Below the pieces are notes generated by a model, which searched no databases, was not told where the DNA came from, and saw only the letters and a list, made by a program, of their open reading frames with translations. Source: Betaproteobacteria bacterium (GTDB lineage Bacteria; Pseudomonadota; Gammaproteobacteria; Burkholderiales; Casimicrobiaceae). Taken from it: 64,000 nucleotides of DNA. The stretch lies in contig JADIZG010000005.1 of the NCBI GenBank assembly GCA_016704895.1, forward strand, positions 45,379 to 109,378, read 5' to 3'. The translations under genes and the position numbers were made by a program. Positions 41,280-50,825 of the stretch are shown here, one piece after another (the stretch's first letter is position 1; every line of letters begins with the position of its first letter).

Positions 41280-43838
41280 ATGTTGACGGAGACGGCCGAT
41301 CCGACGGGCGCCCGGCCCGGCGGCTCGCCACACGCGGCGACCGTCGCCGCCGTCGAGGCGTGCTGGCACTGTGGCGCCGCGGTTCCGCCGCGAACGCGGT
41401 GGCGCGCGCCCGTCGCGGGGGAGGAGCGCGCGTTCTGCTGCGCGGGCTGCCTCGCGGTGGCCCGGACGATCGCGGGCGCCGGGCTCGATCGCTACTACCT
41501 GTCGCGCAGCGGGCCGCTGCCCCCGGCGCTCGGCGGTGACGAGCGTCCCGTCGCGTGGAACGCCGCGGCCGCGGCCGCGGGCCTCGTCCGCAGGTTGCCG
41601 GGCGGACGCCGCGAGGTGTCGCTGCTGCTCGACGGGCTCACCTGCGGAGCATGCGTCTGGCTCGTCGAGTCCTGGCTCGCGCGCGAGCCGGGCGTCGTCG
41701 AGGCGGGCGTCAACTTCGCGACGCGGAGAGCGCGCGTCGTCTGGCGCGACGGCGAATCCTCGCTCGACCGGCTGATCGCGGCGCTCGCGTCGATCGGCTA
41801 CCGCGCCCACCCTTACGACCCCGCGCGGCGCGAGGCGCTCGCACGGGCGGAGCGGCGCACGCTCCTCGTCCGGACCGGCGTCGCGCTGCTCGCGATGATG
41901 CAGGTGATGATGTTCTCGGTGCCGGGCTACCTGTCCGACGACGGCATCGCGGCCGAGCACCAGCGCCTGCTCGACTGGGCGAGCCTCGTGATGACGATCC
42001 CGGTCGTCGCCTGGTCGGCGTGGCCGTTCTTCGCGGGCGCATGGCGCGACCTCGCGCTTCGGCGCCTCGGCATGGACGTGCCGGTCGCGCTGGGGCTCGC
42101 GGCGGCATTCACCGCCAGCGCCTGGTCGACGCTCGGCGCCGGCGGGCCGGTCTACTACGACTCGGTCACGATGTTCGTCGCGCTGCTGCTGTGCGCGCGC
42201 TACGTCGAGCTCGCCACGCGGCAGCGCGCGGGCGAAGCGATCGAGCGCGCGGCGCGCGCGATTCCCCCGACCGCCGAGCGCTACGAGGCATGGCCCGGCG
42301 CTCGCACGGCGACCGTCGACGCCACGGCGCTGGCGCCCGGCGACGTCGTGCTCGTGCGCGCCGGTGCGACGATCCCGGCCGACGGAACCGTCGTGGACGG
42401 CTCGGCGCTGGTCGAGGAGGCGATGCTGACGGGCGAGAGCTGGCCGCACGCGCGCGGCACGGGCGACCGCGTCCTCGCGGGCTCCGTCACCCGCGACCGG
42501 CCGCTCGTCGTGAGCGTCACCGCAGCCGGCGACGCGACCGAGTTGGCCGCGGTGATGCGGATGGTCGACCTCGCCGCGTCGGCGCGCCCGCGCGTCGCGA
42601 GGCTCGCCGATCGCGCGGCGGCGGTCTTCGTTGCGGGCCTGCTCGCGCTGGCGGCGGTGACCGCGGTCGCCTGGTTCGCGATCGACCCGTCGCGCGTGCT
42701 GCCGGTGACCTTCGCGCTGCTCGTGGTCTCGTGCCCGTGCGCGCTGTCGCTCGCGACGCCGGCGGCGATCGCGGCCGCGGCGGGCGCGCTCGGACGGCGC
42801 GGCGTCGTGTTCGCGCGGTCCGACGCGCTGGAAGCGCTCGCGCGCGTCACGCACGTCGCGTTCGACAAGACGGGAACGCTGACCGAGGGGCGTGTGCGAC
42901 TGGCCGCGACGCGTGCGTTCCGCGACGGGTCGCCGGCCGACGCGCTCGCGGTCGCCGCGGCGCTCGAAGCGCGCTCCGAGCACCCGATCGCGCGAGCGAT
43001 CGTTTCCGCGCACGCGGGGGACGTGCCGGCCGCCGGCGACCTGTCGCAGGTGTCCGGGCAGGGCGTGGCCGGGACCGTCGGCGGGCGGCGCTGGCGTCTG
43101 GGCCGCACGGACTTCGTCGCGGCGATCGCCGGCGCCGCGCCTCCCGAGCTCGACGCGTTCGCGCAGGAGGCCGGCGGGCGGGCGAGCGTCGTGGCGCTCG
43201 GCGACGAGGACGGGTTCGTCGCGGCGTTCGCGCTGGGCGACGAGCTCCGCGCGGGAGCGCAGCAGGCGGTCGCCCGCCTCGCCGCGCTCGGCATCTCGAC
43301 GTCGGTGCTCTCCGGCGACCGCCAGGCGTCCGCGGCCGCGTTCGCCGAGGCCGCCGGCATTCCCGTGGCGCACGGCGACCTCCGTCCGGACGCGAAGCGC
43401 GACGCCGTCGCGGCGCTGCAGCGCGCCGGCGCGGTGGTCGCGATGGTGGGCGACGGCATCAACGACGCGCCGCCGCTCGCGCAGGCGCAGGTCTCGGTGT
43501 CGCTCGCGGGCGCCACGCCGATCGCGCAATGGACCTCGGACGTGGTCGTGCTTGCCGGCGGCCTCGACCGCATCGCCGACGCGGTCGGGCACGCCCGCCG
43601 TACGCTCGCGGTCGTGCACCAGAATCTCGCGTGGGCGACGCTCTACAATGCGATCGCGATTCCGGCGGCGGCGCTCGGCTGGGTGACGCCGCTCGTCGCG
43701 GCGGTCGGGATGTCGGCGTCGTCGCTGGTCGTCGTCGTCAACGCGGCGCGGCTCGCGCGCATCCCCGGCCGTCCGGGGGTGGCGGCCGGCGGCGACGCGG
43801 CCTCGCCGCAGGCGCTCGCGCCGGCTGCGCACCGCTGA
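41280..43838 (+). CDS. ccoI: Copper-translocating P1B-type ATPase for cbb3 oxidase assembly (CcoI/FixI)
   Basis: An 852-residue inner-membrane copper ATPase that supplies copper for the cbb3 binuclear centre. The N-terminal Cys-rich metal-binding domain has CWHCGA and FCCAGC. An HMA domain with LTCGACVW follows at about 120. Then come eight TM helices with the ion site VVSCPCALS (about 480), A-domain MLTGES, phosphorylation motif DKTGT (about 533) and GDGINDAPPLAQA. The ATG at 41280 follows GGAAGGA. ccoS follows after two bases, then the oxidase genes. Confidence 0.95.
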   Translation: MLTETADPTGARPGGSPHAATVAAVEACWHCGAAVPPRTRWRAPVAGEERAFCCAGCLAVARTIAGAGLDRYYLSRSGPLPPALGGDERPVAWNAAAAAAGLVRRLPGGRREVSLLLDGLTCGACVWLVESWLAREPGVVEAGVNFATRRARVVWRDGESSLDRLIAALASIGYRAHPYDPARREALARAERRTLLVRTGVALLAMMQVMMFSVPGYLSDDGIAAEHQRLLDWASLVMTIPVVAWSAWPFFAGAWRDLALRRLGMDVPVALGLAAAFTASAWSTLGAGGPVYYDSVTMFVALLLCARYVELATRQRAGEAIERAARAIPPTAERYEAWPGARTATVDATALAPGDVVLVRAGATIPADGTVVDGSALVEEAMLTGESWPHARGTGDRVLAGSVTRDRPLVVSVTAAGDATELAAVMRMVDLAASARPRVARLADRAAAVFVAGLLALAAVTAVAWFAIDPSRVLPVTFALLVVSCPCALSLATPAAIAAAAGALGRRGVVFARSDALEALARVTHVAFDKTGTLTEGRVRLAATRAFRDGSPADALAVAAALEARSEHPIARAIVSAHAGDVPAAGDLSQVSGQGVAGTVGGRRWRLGRTDFVAAIAGAAPPELDAFAQEAGGRASVVALGDEDGFVAAFALGDELRAGAQQAVARLAALGISTSVLSGDRQASAAAFAEAAGIPVAHGDLRPDAKRDAVAALQRAGAVVAMVGDGINDAPPLAQAQVSVSLAGATPIAQWTSDVVVLAGGLDRIADAVGHARRTLAVVHQNLAWATLYNAIAIPAAALGWVTPLVAAVGMSASSLVVVVNAARLARIPGRPGVAAGGDAASPQALAPAAHR

Positions 43839-43840
43839 CG

Positions 43841-44062
43841 ATGGACATCCTGCTGCTGCTGATCCCGCTGTCGCTGGTGCTCGTCGCGCTGATCGGGGGC
43901 ATCTTCGTCTGGAGCGTGAAGAGCGGGCAATACGACGACCTCGAGGGGCCGGCGCACCGGATCCTCGCGGACGACGACGATGCGCAGGCGCCGCCCGGAA
44001 GCACGAACGACGCCCCGGCGTCCTTGACGACGATCAATCCCGGCAAGAGCGCGTCCAAGTAG
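43841..44062 (+). CDS. ccoS: cbb3 oxidase maturation protein CcoS
   Basis: A 73-residue single-TM protein (LLLLIPLSLVLVALIGGIFVW) with the family motif SGQYDDLEGPAHRIL just after the membrane segment. CcoS is needed for cofactor insertion into CcoN. It lies two bases after ccoI and 82 bases before ccoN. Confidence 0.95.
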   Translation: MDILLLLIPLSLVLVALIGGIFVWSVKSGQYDDLEGPAHRILADDDDAQAPPGSTNDAPASLTTINPGKSASK

Positions 44063-44144
44063 TATGATGCAATGCACAAACCGGCTGGCGAACGGGGATC
44101 CTGCGCCCGGTCGTCGACAGACGTGAATCACGGGGGCAGCGGCA

Positions 44145-45579
44145 ATGGCCAGTGAAGCGACGTTCAATTACAAGGTGGTGCGCCAGTTCGCGATCATGAC
44201 GGTCGTCTGGGGCATCGTCGGGATGCTGGTCGGCGTGATCATCGCCGCGCAGCTGATCTGGCCCGACATGACCTTCGGCATCTCGTGGCTGTCCTACGGG
44301 CGGCTGCGCCCGCTGCACACGAACGCGGTGATCTTCGCGTTCGGCGGCTCGGCGCTGTTCGCGACCTCGTACTACGTGCGTCCAGCGGACCTGCCAGGTG
44401 CGGCTGTTCTGCGGCCCGCTGGCGGCACTCACGTTCTGGGGCTGGCAGATCGTGATCGTGCTGGCGGCGATCACGCTGCCGCTGGGCATCACGTCGTCGA
44501 AGGAGTACGCCGAGCTCGAATGGCCGATCGACGTCCTCATCACGCTCGTCTGGGTGTCCTACGCGATCGTGTTCTTCGGCACGATCGCGAAGCGCAAGAC
44601 CCCGCACATCTACGTCGCCAACTGGTTCTTCGGCGCGTACATCCTGACCGTCGCGCTGCTGCACCTCGTGAACAGCGCCGCGGTTCCGGTGTCGTGGATG
44701 GGGTGGAAGTCGTACTCGGCCTACGCCGGCGTGCAGGACGCGATGGTCCAGTGGTGGTACGGCCACAACGCGGTCGGCTTCTTCCTGACGGCGGGCTTCC
44801 TCGGGATGATGTACTACTTCGTGCCCAAGCAGGCCGGACGCCCGGTCTACAGCTACCGGTTGTCGGTCGTGCACTTCTGGGCGCTGATCTTCACGTACAT
44901 GTGGGCGGGCCCGCACCACCTGCACTACACGGCGCTGCCCGACTGGACGCAGTCGCTCGGCATGGTGTTCTCGCTGATCCTGCTCGCGCCGTCCTGGGGC
45001 GGCATGATCAACGGCATCATGACGCTGTCGGGCGCCTGGCATAAGCTGCGCACCGACCCGATCCTCAAGTTCCTGATCGTCTCGCTCTCGTTCTACGGCA
45101 TGAGCACGTTCGAGGGGCCGATGATGTCGATCAAGACGGTCAACGCGCTCTCGCACTACACCGACTGGACCGTCGGCCACGTCCACTCCGGCGCGCTCGG
45201 CTGGGTCGCGTTCATCTCGATCGGGTCGATCTACTACCTGATCCCGCGGATGTTCGGCAAGACCGAGATGTGGTCGACGCGCCTCATCACCGCGCACTTC
45301 TGGATCGCGACGATCGGCGTCGTGCTCTACATCGCCGCGATGTGGATCGCCGGCGTGATGCAGGGCCTGATGTGGCGTGCCACGAACCCCGACGGCACGC
45401 TCACCTACGCGTTCGTCGAGAGCGTGAAGGCGACGTATCCGTTCTACACGATCCGGCTCGTCGGCGGCCTCCTGTTCCTCACGGGCATGCTGATCATGGC
45501 CTACAACGTGATCCGCACGGTCGCGGGCGGGAAGGCGTACGAAGCGCCGATCCCGCTCGGCGCGGCCGCGCACGCGTGA
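44145..45579 (+). CDS. ccoN: cbb3-type cytochrome c oxidase subunit I (CcoN), one-base insertion
   Basis: Catalytic haem-copper subunit of the high-affinity terminal oxidase, about 477 residues and 12 TM helices. Metal ligands are visible: LHTNAVIFAFG (low-spin haem His), WYGHNAVGF (CuB His with the cross-linked Tyr region), WAGPHHLHY (two CuB His) and TVGHVHSGALGW (haem His). After FATSYYV the frame breaks. Deleting the C near 44379 yields SYYVVQRTCQVRLFCG and one continuous protein. Since the oxidase operon is otherwise intact, this is probably a sequence error. No FNR box is seen in 44063-44144, so transcription likely comes from ccoI. Confidence 0.93.
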
Positions 45580-45595
45580 GCCCGGGGAGATAGCC

Positions 45596-46210
45596 ATGGC
45601 CATGACCCACGAGACCATCGAGACCAAGGTCGGCTGGATGATCGTCCTCACCGTGCTCGCGGTGAGCTTCGGCGGACTCGCCCAGATCGTCCCGCTGTTC
45701 TTCCAGAAGTCCACGACCGAGCCGGTCGCCGGCCTCAAGCCGTACACGCCGCTGCAGCTCACCGGGCGCGACGTCTACGTCCGCGAGGGCTGCTACAACT
45801 GCCACTCGCAGATGATCCGGCCGTTCCGCGCGGAGACCGAGCGCTACGGGCACTACTCGGTCGCCGGCGAGTTCGTCTACGACCGCCCGTTCCAGTGGGG
45901 CAGCAAGCGCACCGGCCCGGACCTGGCGCGCGTCGGCGGCCGCTACTCGGACGAGTGGCACCGCGTGCACCTGGTCAACCCGCGCGACGTGGTGCCGGAA
46001 TCGAACATGCCGGCCTACACGTGGCTCGCGAAGACGACGATCGACGCCTCGAACATCGAGGCGAAGATGCGCACGCTGCGCATGCTCGGCGCGCCGTACA
46101 CCGACGCCGAGATCGCGAAGGCGGGCGCCGAGCTCGCGGGCAAGACCGAGGAGGACGCGGTGGTCGCGTACCTGCAGAACCTCGGCACGGCCCTGAAGAA
46201 CGCGAGGTGA
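45596..46210 (+). CDS. ccoO: cbb3 oxidase monohaem cytochrome c subunit II (CcoO)
   Basis: A 204-residue membrane-anchored monohaem cytochrome c. The N-terminal TM helix is VGWMIVLTVLAVSFGGLAQIVPLFF. The haem-binding motif is CYNCH at about 65-69, within GRDVYVREGCYNCHSQMIRPF. The axial Met is probably in ESNMPAYTWL. It transfers electrons from CcoP to CcoN and starts 16 bases after ccoN. Confidence 0.96.
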   Translation: MAMTHETIETKVGWMIVLTVLAVSFGGLAQIVPLFFQKSTTEPVAGLKPYTPLQLTGRDVYVREGCYNCHSQMIRPFRAETERYGHYSVAGEFVYDRPFQWGSKRTGPDLARVGGRYSDEWHRVHLVNPRDVVPESNMPAYTWLAKTTIDASNIEAKMRTLRMLGAPYTDAEIAKAGAELAGKTEEDAVVAYLQNLGTALKNAR

Positions 46211-46214
46211 CGCG

Positions 46215-46406
46215 ATGGACATCGTCTCGGTGATCGGCAGCGCGACGACGGTCGTCTCGTTCGTGGCGTTCGTCGGCGTCGTGGTGTGGGCGTACAGCGG
46301 CAGGCGCAAGCGCGCGTTCGACGACGCGGCCAACGCGCCGTTCGCGCTGCCTGACGACGCCGGCGGCGTCGCGGCGCGCGTGAATTCGGGAGAGCGGCAG
46401 TCATGA
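46215..46406 (+). CDS. ccoQ: cbb3 oxidase accessory subunit CcoQ
   Basis: A 63-residue single-TM protein (TTVVSFVAFVGVVVWAYSG, then RRKRAFDDAANAPFALPDD), the typical CcoQ/FixQ pattern that stabilises CcoP in the complex. Its stop overlaps the ccoP start (ATGA). Confidence 0.93.
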   Translation: MDIVSVIGSATTVVSFVAFVGVVVWAYSGRRKRAFDDAANAPFALPDDAGGVAARVNSGERQS

Positions 46407-47341
46407 GCGATTTCACCTCCGGTTTCTGGAACGTCTGGGTCATCGCGATCACGCTGGGCGGCATCGCGTTCTGCGGGTGGATCCTGCTCGGGCAGAGCAA
46501 GTCGAAGACGCTGCCCGAGGCCGGCGAGGCGGTCGAGTCGACCGGCCACGTGTGGGACGAGGACCTCCGCGAGCTCAACAACCCGCTGCCCAAGTGGTGG
46601 AGCAACCTGTTCTGGATCACGATCGTGTTCTCGCTCGTGTACCTGGCGCTCTATCCCGGCCTCGGGACGACGAAGGGCGTGCTCGGCTGGACGTCGGTCG
46701 GCCAGTACGAGAAGGAGCGCAGCGAGGTCGACGCGCGCGTCAAGCCGCTCTACGACAAGTTCCTCGCGATGGAGCTCCCGGCCGTGGCGGCCGACCCCGA
46801 GGCCCGCGGGATGGGGGAGCGCATCTTTCTCAACAACTGCGCGCAGTGCCACGGCTCGGACGCCGGCGGCGCGCGCGGCTTCCCGAACCTGCGCGACGGC
46901 GACTGGCTCTACGGCGGCGCGCCCGAGAAGATCATCGAGACGGTGACCGGCGGCCGCATGGGCGTGATGCCGGCGATGGGCGCCGTGCTGGGCGAGCAGG
47001 GCACGAAGGACACCGCGGCGTACGTGCGGTCGCTCTCGGGCCTGCCGCACGACCCGCTGCGCGCGCAGCTCGGCAAGCCGATGTTCGAGCAGAACTGCGC
47101 GGCCTGCCACGGCGCCGACGGCAAGGGCAACCAGATGCTCGGCGCGCCCAACCTGACCGACGGCACCTGGTTGTTCGGCAGCTCGGAAGCGTCCATCATC
47201 GAGGGCATCACGAAGGGCCGGAACGTCAACGTCTCGGAAGGCACGCTCGCGATGCCGACGTTCAAGGAGACGCTGGGACCGGAAAAGATCCACCTGGTCG
47301 CGGCCTACGTCTGGGGCCTGTCGAACAAGCCGGCGAAGTAA
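46403..47341 (+). CDS. ccoP: cbb3 oxidase dihaem cytochrome c subunit III (CcoP)
   Basis: A 312-residue dihaem cytochrome c. It has an N-terminal FixP segment with TM helices (VWVIAITLGGIAFCGWILLG; WSNLFWITIVFSLVYLALYPG), then two cytochrome c domains with CAQCH (about 149-153) and CAACH (about 232-236). Axial Met residues are probably in MGVMPAMG and LAMPTFKE. It accepts electrons from soluble cytochrome c. Confidence 0.96.
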   Translation: MSDFTSGFWNVWVIAITLGGIAFCGWILLGQSKSKTLPEAGEAVESTGHVWDEDLRELNNPLPKWWSNLFWITIVFSLVYLALYPGLGTTKGVLGWTSVGQYEKERSEVDARVKPLYDKFLAMELPAVAADPEARGMGERIFLNNCAQCHGSDAGGARGFPNLRDGDWLYGGAPEKIIETVTGGRMGVMPAMGAVLGEQGTKDTAAYVRSLSGLPHDPLRAQLGKPMFEQNCAACHGADGKGNQMLGAPNLTDGTWLFGSSEASIIEGITKGRNVNVSEGTLAMPTFKETLGPEKIHLVAAYVWGLSNKPAK

Positions 47342-47415
47342 CGCGCAGCAACCGACCCATACGCCGGCGCGGGGAAGGGGAGCCCACGCGCCGGCATTCG
47401 TTTCAGCACCCGCCC

Positions 47416-48855
47416 GTGGACGCCCCTTCGAAGACCATTCCGATCGTCCCGGCGCCCGCGACCTCCGCGACGCCCGAGGAAGTCTCGCTCTACGAGATCT
47501 CGCGCAAGATCTACCCGCGCGCGGTCCACGGCTGGTTCGCGGGCTGGCGCTGGGCGCTCGTCTGGCTCACGCAGATCGTCTACTACGGGTTGCCGTGGCT
47601 CGCCTGGAACGGGCGCCAGGCGGTGCTGTTCGACCTGGCCGAGCGCAAGTTCTACATCTTCGGCCTGGTGTTCTGGCCGCAGGATGTTTTCTACCTCACC
47701 GTCCTGCTGATCCTCTCCGCGTACGCGCTGTTCCTGTTCACGGCGGTCGCCGGCCGCCTCTGGTGCGGCTACGCGTGCCCGCAGACCGTCTACACCGAGA
47801 TCTTCCTGTGGGTCGAGCGGAAGATCGAGGGCGACCGCGTCGCGCGCATCCGGCTCGACGGCGAGCCGCTCTCGGCGCGCAAGTTCGGCAAGAAGGCCGC
47901 GAAGCACGCCGTGTGGGCCGCGATCGGCCTGTGGACCGGCATCACGTTCGTCGGCTACTTCACGCCGATCCGCGAGCTCGTGCCCGCGATTCCCTTCGCA
48001 CTAGGGCCGTGGGAGACGTTCTGGATCCTGTTCTACGGCTTCGCGACCTACGGCAACGCGGGCTGGATGCGCGAGCAGGTCTGCAAGTACATGTGCCCGT
48101 ACGCGCGGTTCCAGTCGGTGATGTTCGACAGGGACACGATGATCATCGCCTACGACGAGGAGCGGGGCGAGCCGCGCGGCGCACGGTCGCGCAAGGTCGA
48201 CCCGAAGGAGAAGGGGCTCGGCCACTGCGTCGACTGCCAGATCTGCGTCCAGGTGTGCCCGACCGGCATCGACATCCGCAAGGGCCTCCAGTACGAGTGC
48301 ATCGGCTGCGCCGCCTGCATCGACGGGTGCAACCAGGTGATGGACAAGATGGGCTACCCGCACGGGCTCATCCGCTACGCGTCGCAGAACGCGCTCACGC
48401 AGCACTTCGGCGCGAAGGAGATGTGGAAGCACGTGTTCCGGACGCGGACGCTGATCTACACGGGCATCCTGCTCGCGATCGTGACGGCCGCGAGCGTGTC
48501 GCTCGCGCTGCGCAATCCGCTCAAGGTCGACGTGCTGCGCGACCGCGGCGCGCTCGCGCGCGAGTCGCAGCCGGGCCTCATCGAGAACGTCTACCGGCTG
48601 CAGATCATGAACACGACGGAAGCGCCGCACGCGTTCACGATCCGCGCGTCGGGCCTGCCCGGAATCGCGGTCGTCGGCGTCGAGCAGCCGGTGAAGATCG
48701 AGGGCGCGGCGGTGCAGACCGTGCCGATCCGGTTGCAGGCGCCCGCCGACGCCGCGCCGCCGGGGCCCCACAAGATCGAGATCCACGTGCAGGCGATCGA
48801 CGACGCGTCGATGAAGCGCGACGAGCGCTCGACGTTCATCCTGCCCCGACTCTGA
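47416..48855 (+). CDS. ccoG: Cytochrome oxidase accessory protein CcoG (RdxA/FixG)
   Basis: A 479-residue membrane Fe-S protein, proposed to reduce Cu(II) for cbb3 assembly. It has five TM segments, with a CxxxC pair in LWCGYACPQTVY and CKYMCPY. Two 4Fe-4S clusters read CVDCQICVQVCPTGID and CIGCAACIDGCNQ. The C-terminal Ig-like FixG domain begins near residue 360. GTG at 47416 is the most plausible start. It lies 74 bases after ccoP. Confidence 0.95.
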   Translation: MDAPSKTIPIVPAPATSATPEEVSLYEISRKIYPRAVHGWFAGWRWALVWLTQIVYYGLPWLAWNGRQAVLFDLAERKFYIFGLVFWPQDVFYLTVLLILSAYALFLFTAVAGRLWCGYACPQTVYTEIFLWVERKIEGDRVARIRLDGEPLSARKFGKKAAKHAVWAAIGLWTGITFVGYFTPIRELVPAIPFALGPWETFWILFYGFATYGNAGWMREQVCKYMCPYARFQSVMFDRDTMIIAYDEERGEPRGARSRKVDPKEKGLGHCVDCQICVQVCPTGIDIRKGLQYECIGCAACIDGCNQVMDKMGYPHGLIRYASQNALTQHFGAKEMWKHVFRTRTLIYTGILLAIVTAASVSLALRNPLKVDVLRDRGALARESQPGLIENVYRLQIMNTTEAPHAFTIRASGLPGIAVVGVEQPVKIEGAAVQTVPIRLQAPADAAPPGPHKIEIHVQAIDDASMKRDERSTFILPRL

Positions 48856-48871
48856 ACGCTTCCCCGAGCCG

Positions 48872-49402
48872 ATGACCGACACTGCCGCCTGTGCGATGCC
48901 CGCCGCCGGAACGCCCTGGTACCGCCAGCGCTGGCCGTGGCTCCTGATGCTCGGCCCGGCGATCGTCGTCGTCGCCGGCATCGTCACCGCGGTCATCGCG
49001 ATCGAGACGGACGACGGTCTCGTGACCGACGACTACTACAAGCGCGGGCTCGCGATCAACCAGACGCTCGAGCGCGCGGCGCGGACCGCGGCGCTCGGAC
49101 TGACGGCCACGGTCGACATAGCTGCGGACGGCGTCGTCGTCGTCGTCCTCGACTCGGCTTCCACCGAGCCGGAGGCGCGCCCCGCGTCGCTGCGCTTCCG
49201 GCTCGCGCACCCGACGCGCGCGGGCGAAGACCGCGCCGCGATGCTCGTGCCGGCAGGGCCGGGACGCTACACGGGTCGCGTGACGCCCGTGCATCCGGGC
49301 CGGTGGCGCGTGATCGTCGAGACCGACCGCTGGCGCCTGCCCGGCGTCGAGACGAACGCCCCGATCGAGGGCGTCCGGCTCGTACCGCCAGCGACGACGT
49401 AG
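48872..49402 (+). CDS. ccoH: FixH/CcoH family cbb3 assembly protein
   Basis: A 176-residue protein with one TM helix (WLLMLGPAIVVVAGIVTAVIAI) followed by the conserved DDGLVTDDYYKRGLAINQ and a periplasmic beta-rich domain (PGRYTGRVTPVHPGRWRVIVE). CcoH/FixH is needed for stable assembly of cbb3 oxidase. It follows ccoG after 16 bases. Confidence 0.92.
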   Translation: MTDTAACAMPAAGTPWYRQRWPWLLMLGPAIVVVAGIVTAVIAIETDDGLVTDDYYKRGLAINQTLERAARTAALGLTATVDIAADGVVVVVLDSASTEPEARPASLRFRLAHPTRAGEDRAAMLVPAGPGRYTGRVTPVHPGRWRVIVETDRWRLPGVETNAPIEGVRLVPPATT

Positions 49403-49444
49403 CGCGCAGGCACAACGCTCGAACGCGAGAGGAGGAGGCAAGCG

Positions 49445-49795
49445 ATGGGGCTCGACGCCAATCTGATGCGACGGATGATGTGGGTCGTCTGGCCGGCGTT
49501 CCTCGTGGCCGCGGTGGCCGAGACGATCTTCTTCACGATCTTCGACCCGTTCGACCTGCACTTCTTCGGCGCGCCGCTCGAGATGTCGCGCGAGGCGATC
49601 TACACGCTGGGCTTCTTCGGGTTCTGGGCGCTCGGCATCGCGTCGTCGGCGCTCACCGTGTTTCTCGAGCAGTCGCCGTGGGAGGTGAACCGCTGCACGC
49701 TCGATCCCGTCGACAGGCCGCCCGGCTGTCCGAAGCGCCTCGCGGGCGAGTGCGCCTCGTCAGACGCGCCGGTGTCCGCGCCGCGCCAGGCGTGA
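49445..49795 (+). CDS. Small membrane protein at the end of the cbb3 cluster
   Basis: A 116-residue protein with two TM segments (MMWVVWPAFLVAAVAETIFFTIF; AIYTLGFFGFWALGIASSALTVFL) and a Cys-containing tail (NRCTLDPVDRPPGCPKRLAGEC). It has a strong GAGAGGAGG ribosome site. It lies 42 bases after ccoH on the same strand, so it is likely co-transcribed with the assembly genes. No named family recognised. The three tail cysteines suggest metal or redox chemistry, which is inference only. Confidence 0.75.
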   Translation: MGLDANLMRRMMWVVWPAFLVAAVAETIFFTIFDPFDLHFFGAPLEMSREAIYTLGFFGFWALGIASSALTVFLEQSPWEVNRCTLDPVDRPPGCPKRLAGECASSDAPVSAPRQA

Positions 49796-49938
49796 CCGCC
49801 GCGCGGCCGGCGGCGGCCGCATCGCAGCGTCGAATCGATGCGCGGTGCCGTGGGCGGCACGCCAGAAGGGCGTTGGCGTCGATCGCCCGGACGTGTCCGC
49901 GGGGAGCGGACCCGGCGCGACGGCCTTCGACCCGCCCG

Positions 49939-50721
49939 TCAGCCGCGCTGGCCGACGAGCTGGCGCAGCGCCGCGACGCTGGTGAGCTTGACGTTGCGCC
50001 CGCTCACCTTGAGGAGCCCCTCTTCCTGGAAGCGCGAAAAGAGGCGGCTGACGGTCTCCAGCTTGAGGCCGAGGTAGCTGCCGATCTCCTCGCGCGTCAT
50101 CCGCAGCACGAACTCGGTCGACGAGTAGCCGCGGGCGCGGTAACGCTCGGAGAGATTCAGCAGGAACGACGCGAGGCGCTCCTCGGCGCGCATGCTGCCG
50201 AGCAGGAGCATCACGCCGTGATCCCTCGAGATCTCGCGCGCGAGGAACTGGTGGAGATTGCGCTGCAGCGGCGGGACGTCGCGCGCGAGCTCCTCGAGGT
50301 GCTCGAACGGGATCGTGCACACCTCGCTGTCCTCGAGCGCCACCGCCCCGCATCCGTGCCGTTCGGTGCCCAGTCCGTCGAGGCCGATGATGTCGCCCTG
50401 CAGGTGATAGCCGGCGACCTGCTCGCGGCCGTCCTCGGCCAGCACCGTCGTCTTGAGCGTGCCGAGGCGAACCGCGTACAGCGCCGCGAACGAATCCCCC
50501 GTGCGGTAGAGCGAATCGCCCTTCTTGAGCCGCGTCCGGTTGCCGACCGCGGCGTCGACGGCCTTGAGGTCGTCGCCGGAAAGCCCCACGGGGAGGCACA
50601 GCTCGCGCATCGAGCACGTCGAGCAGTGCGTCTTGAGCTCGCGCAGGGAAATCACTTGTCCGTTACGGCCAAAGGCGTCCCCGGCGGGAGGGGCAGCGGG
50701 TCGCGGAGACGAGCTCGGCAT
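49939..50721 (-). CDS. fnr: Oxygen-sensing transcriptional regulator FNR (FixK/ANR type with Fe-S)
   Basis: A 260-residue CRP/FNR-family regulator. The 4Fe-4S ligands are present: three Cys in HCSTCSMRELC (about 32-42) and a fourth in RHGCGAV (about 122), so it senses oxygen directly. The cNMP-like beta roll is followed by a dimer helix and a helix-turn-helix (MTREEIGSYLGLKLETVSRLFSRFQ) with the E--SR contacts for TTGAT sites. It is encoded convergently with the cbb3 cluster. A perfect FNR box lies 15 bases upstream of its start. Confidence 0.96.
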   Translation of the reverse strand: MPSSSPRPAAPPAGDAFGRNGQVISLRELKTHCSTCSMRELCLPVGLSGDDLKAVDAAVGNRTRLKKGDSLYRTGDSFAALYAVRLGTLKTTVLAEDGREQVAGYHLQGDIIGLDGLGTERHGCGAVALEDSEVCTIPFEHLEELARDVPPLQRNLHQFLAREISRDHGVMLLLGSMRAEERLASFLLNLSERYRARGYSSTEFVLRMTREEIGSYLGLKLETVSRLFSRFQEEGLLKVSGRNVKLTSVAALRQLVGQRG

Positions 50722-50735
50722 GGGAGAGGTGAACC

Positions 50736-50749
50736 TTGATCCTGATCAA
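50736..50749. promoter_or_regulatory. Perfect FNR box TTGAT-CCTG-ATCAA
   Basis: TTGATCCTGATCAA matches the FNR/ANR consensus exactly. It lies in the 104-bp divergent region between fnr (start 50721) and the TauE-like exporter gene (start 50826). Its closeness to the fnr start fits autorepression. The distance to the exporter start (77 bases) would suit activation of that gene. Confidence 0.9.
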
Positions 50750-50825
50750 ACTGGAGCAGTGTACCAAACCTGTCCGCCGGGTCCGTGCACGTCGTCGCGA
50801 CCTTTCCGCGGGGCACGGCTGACCG

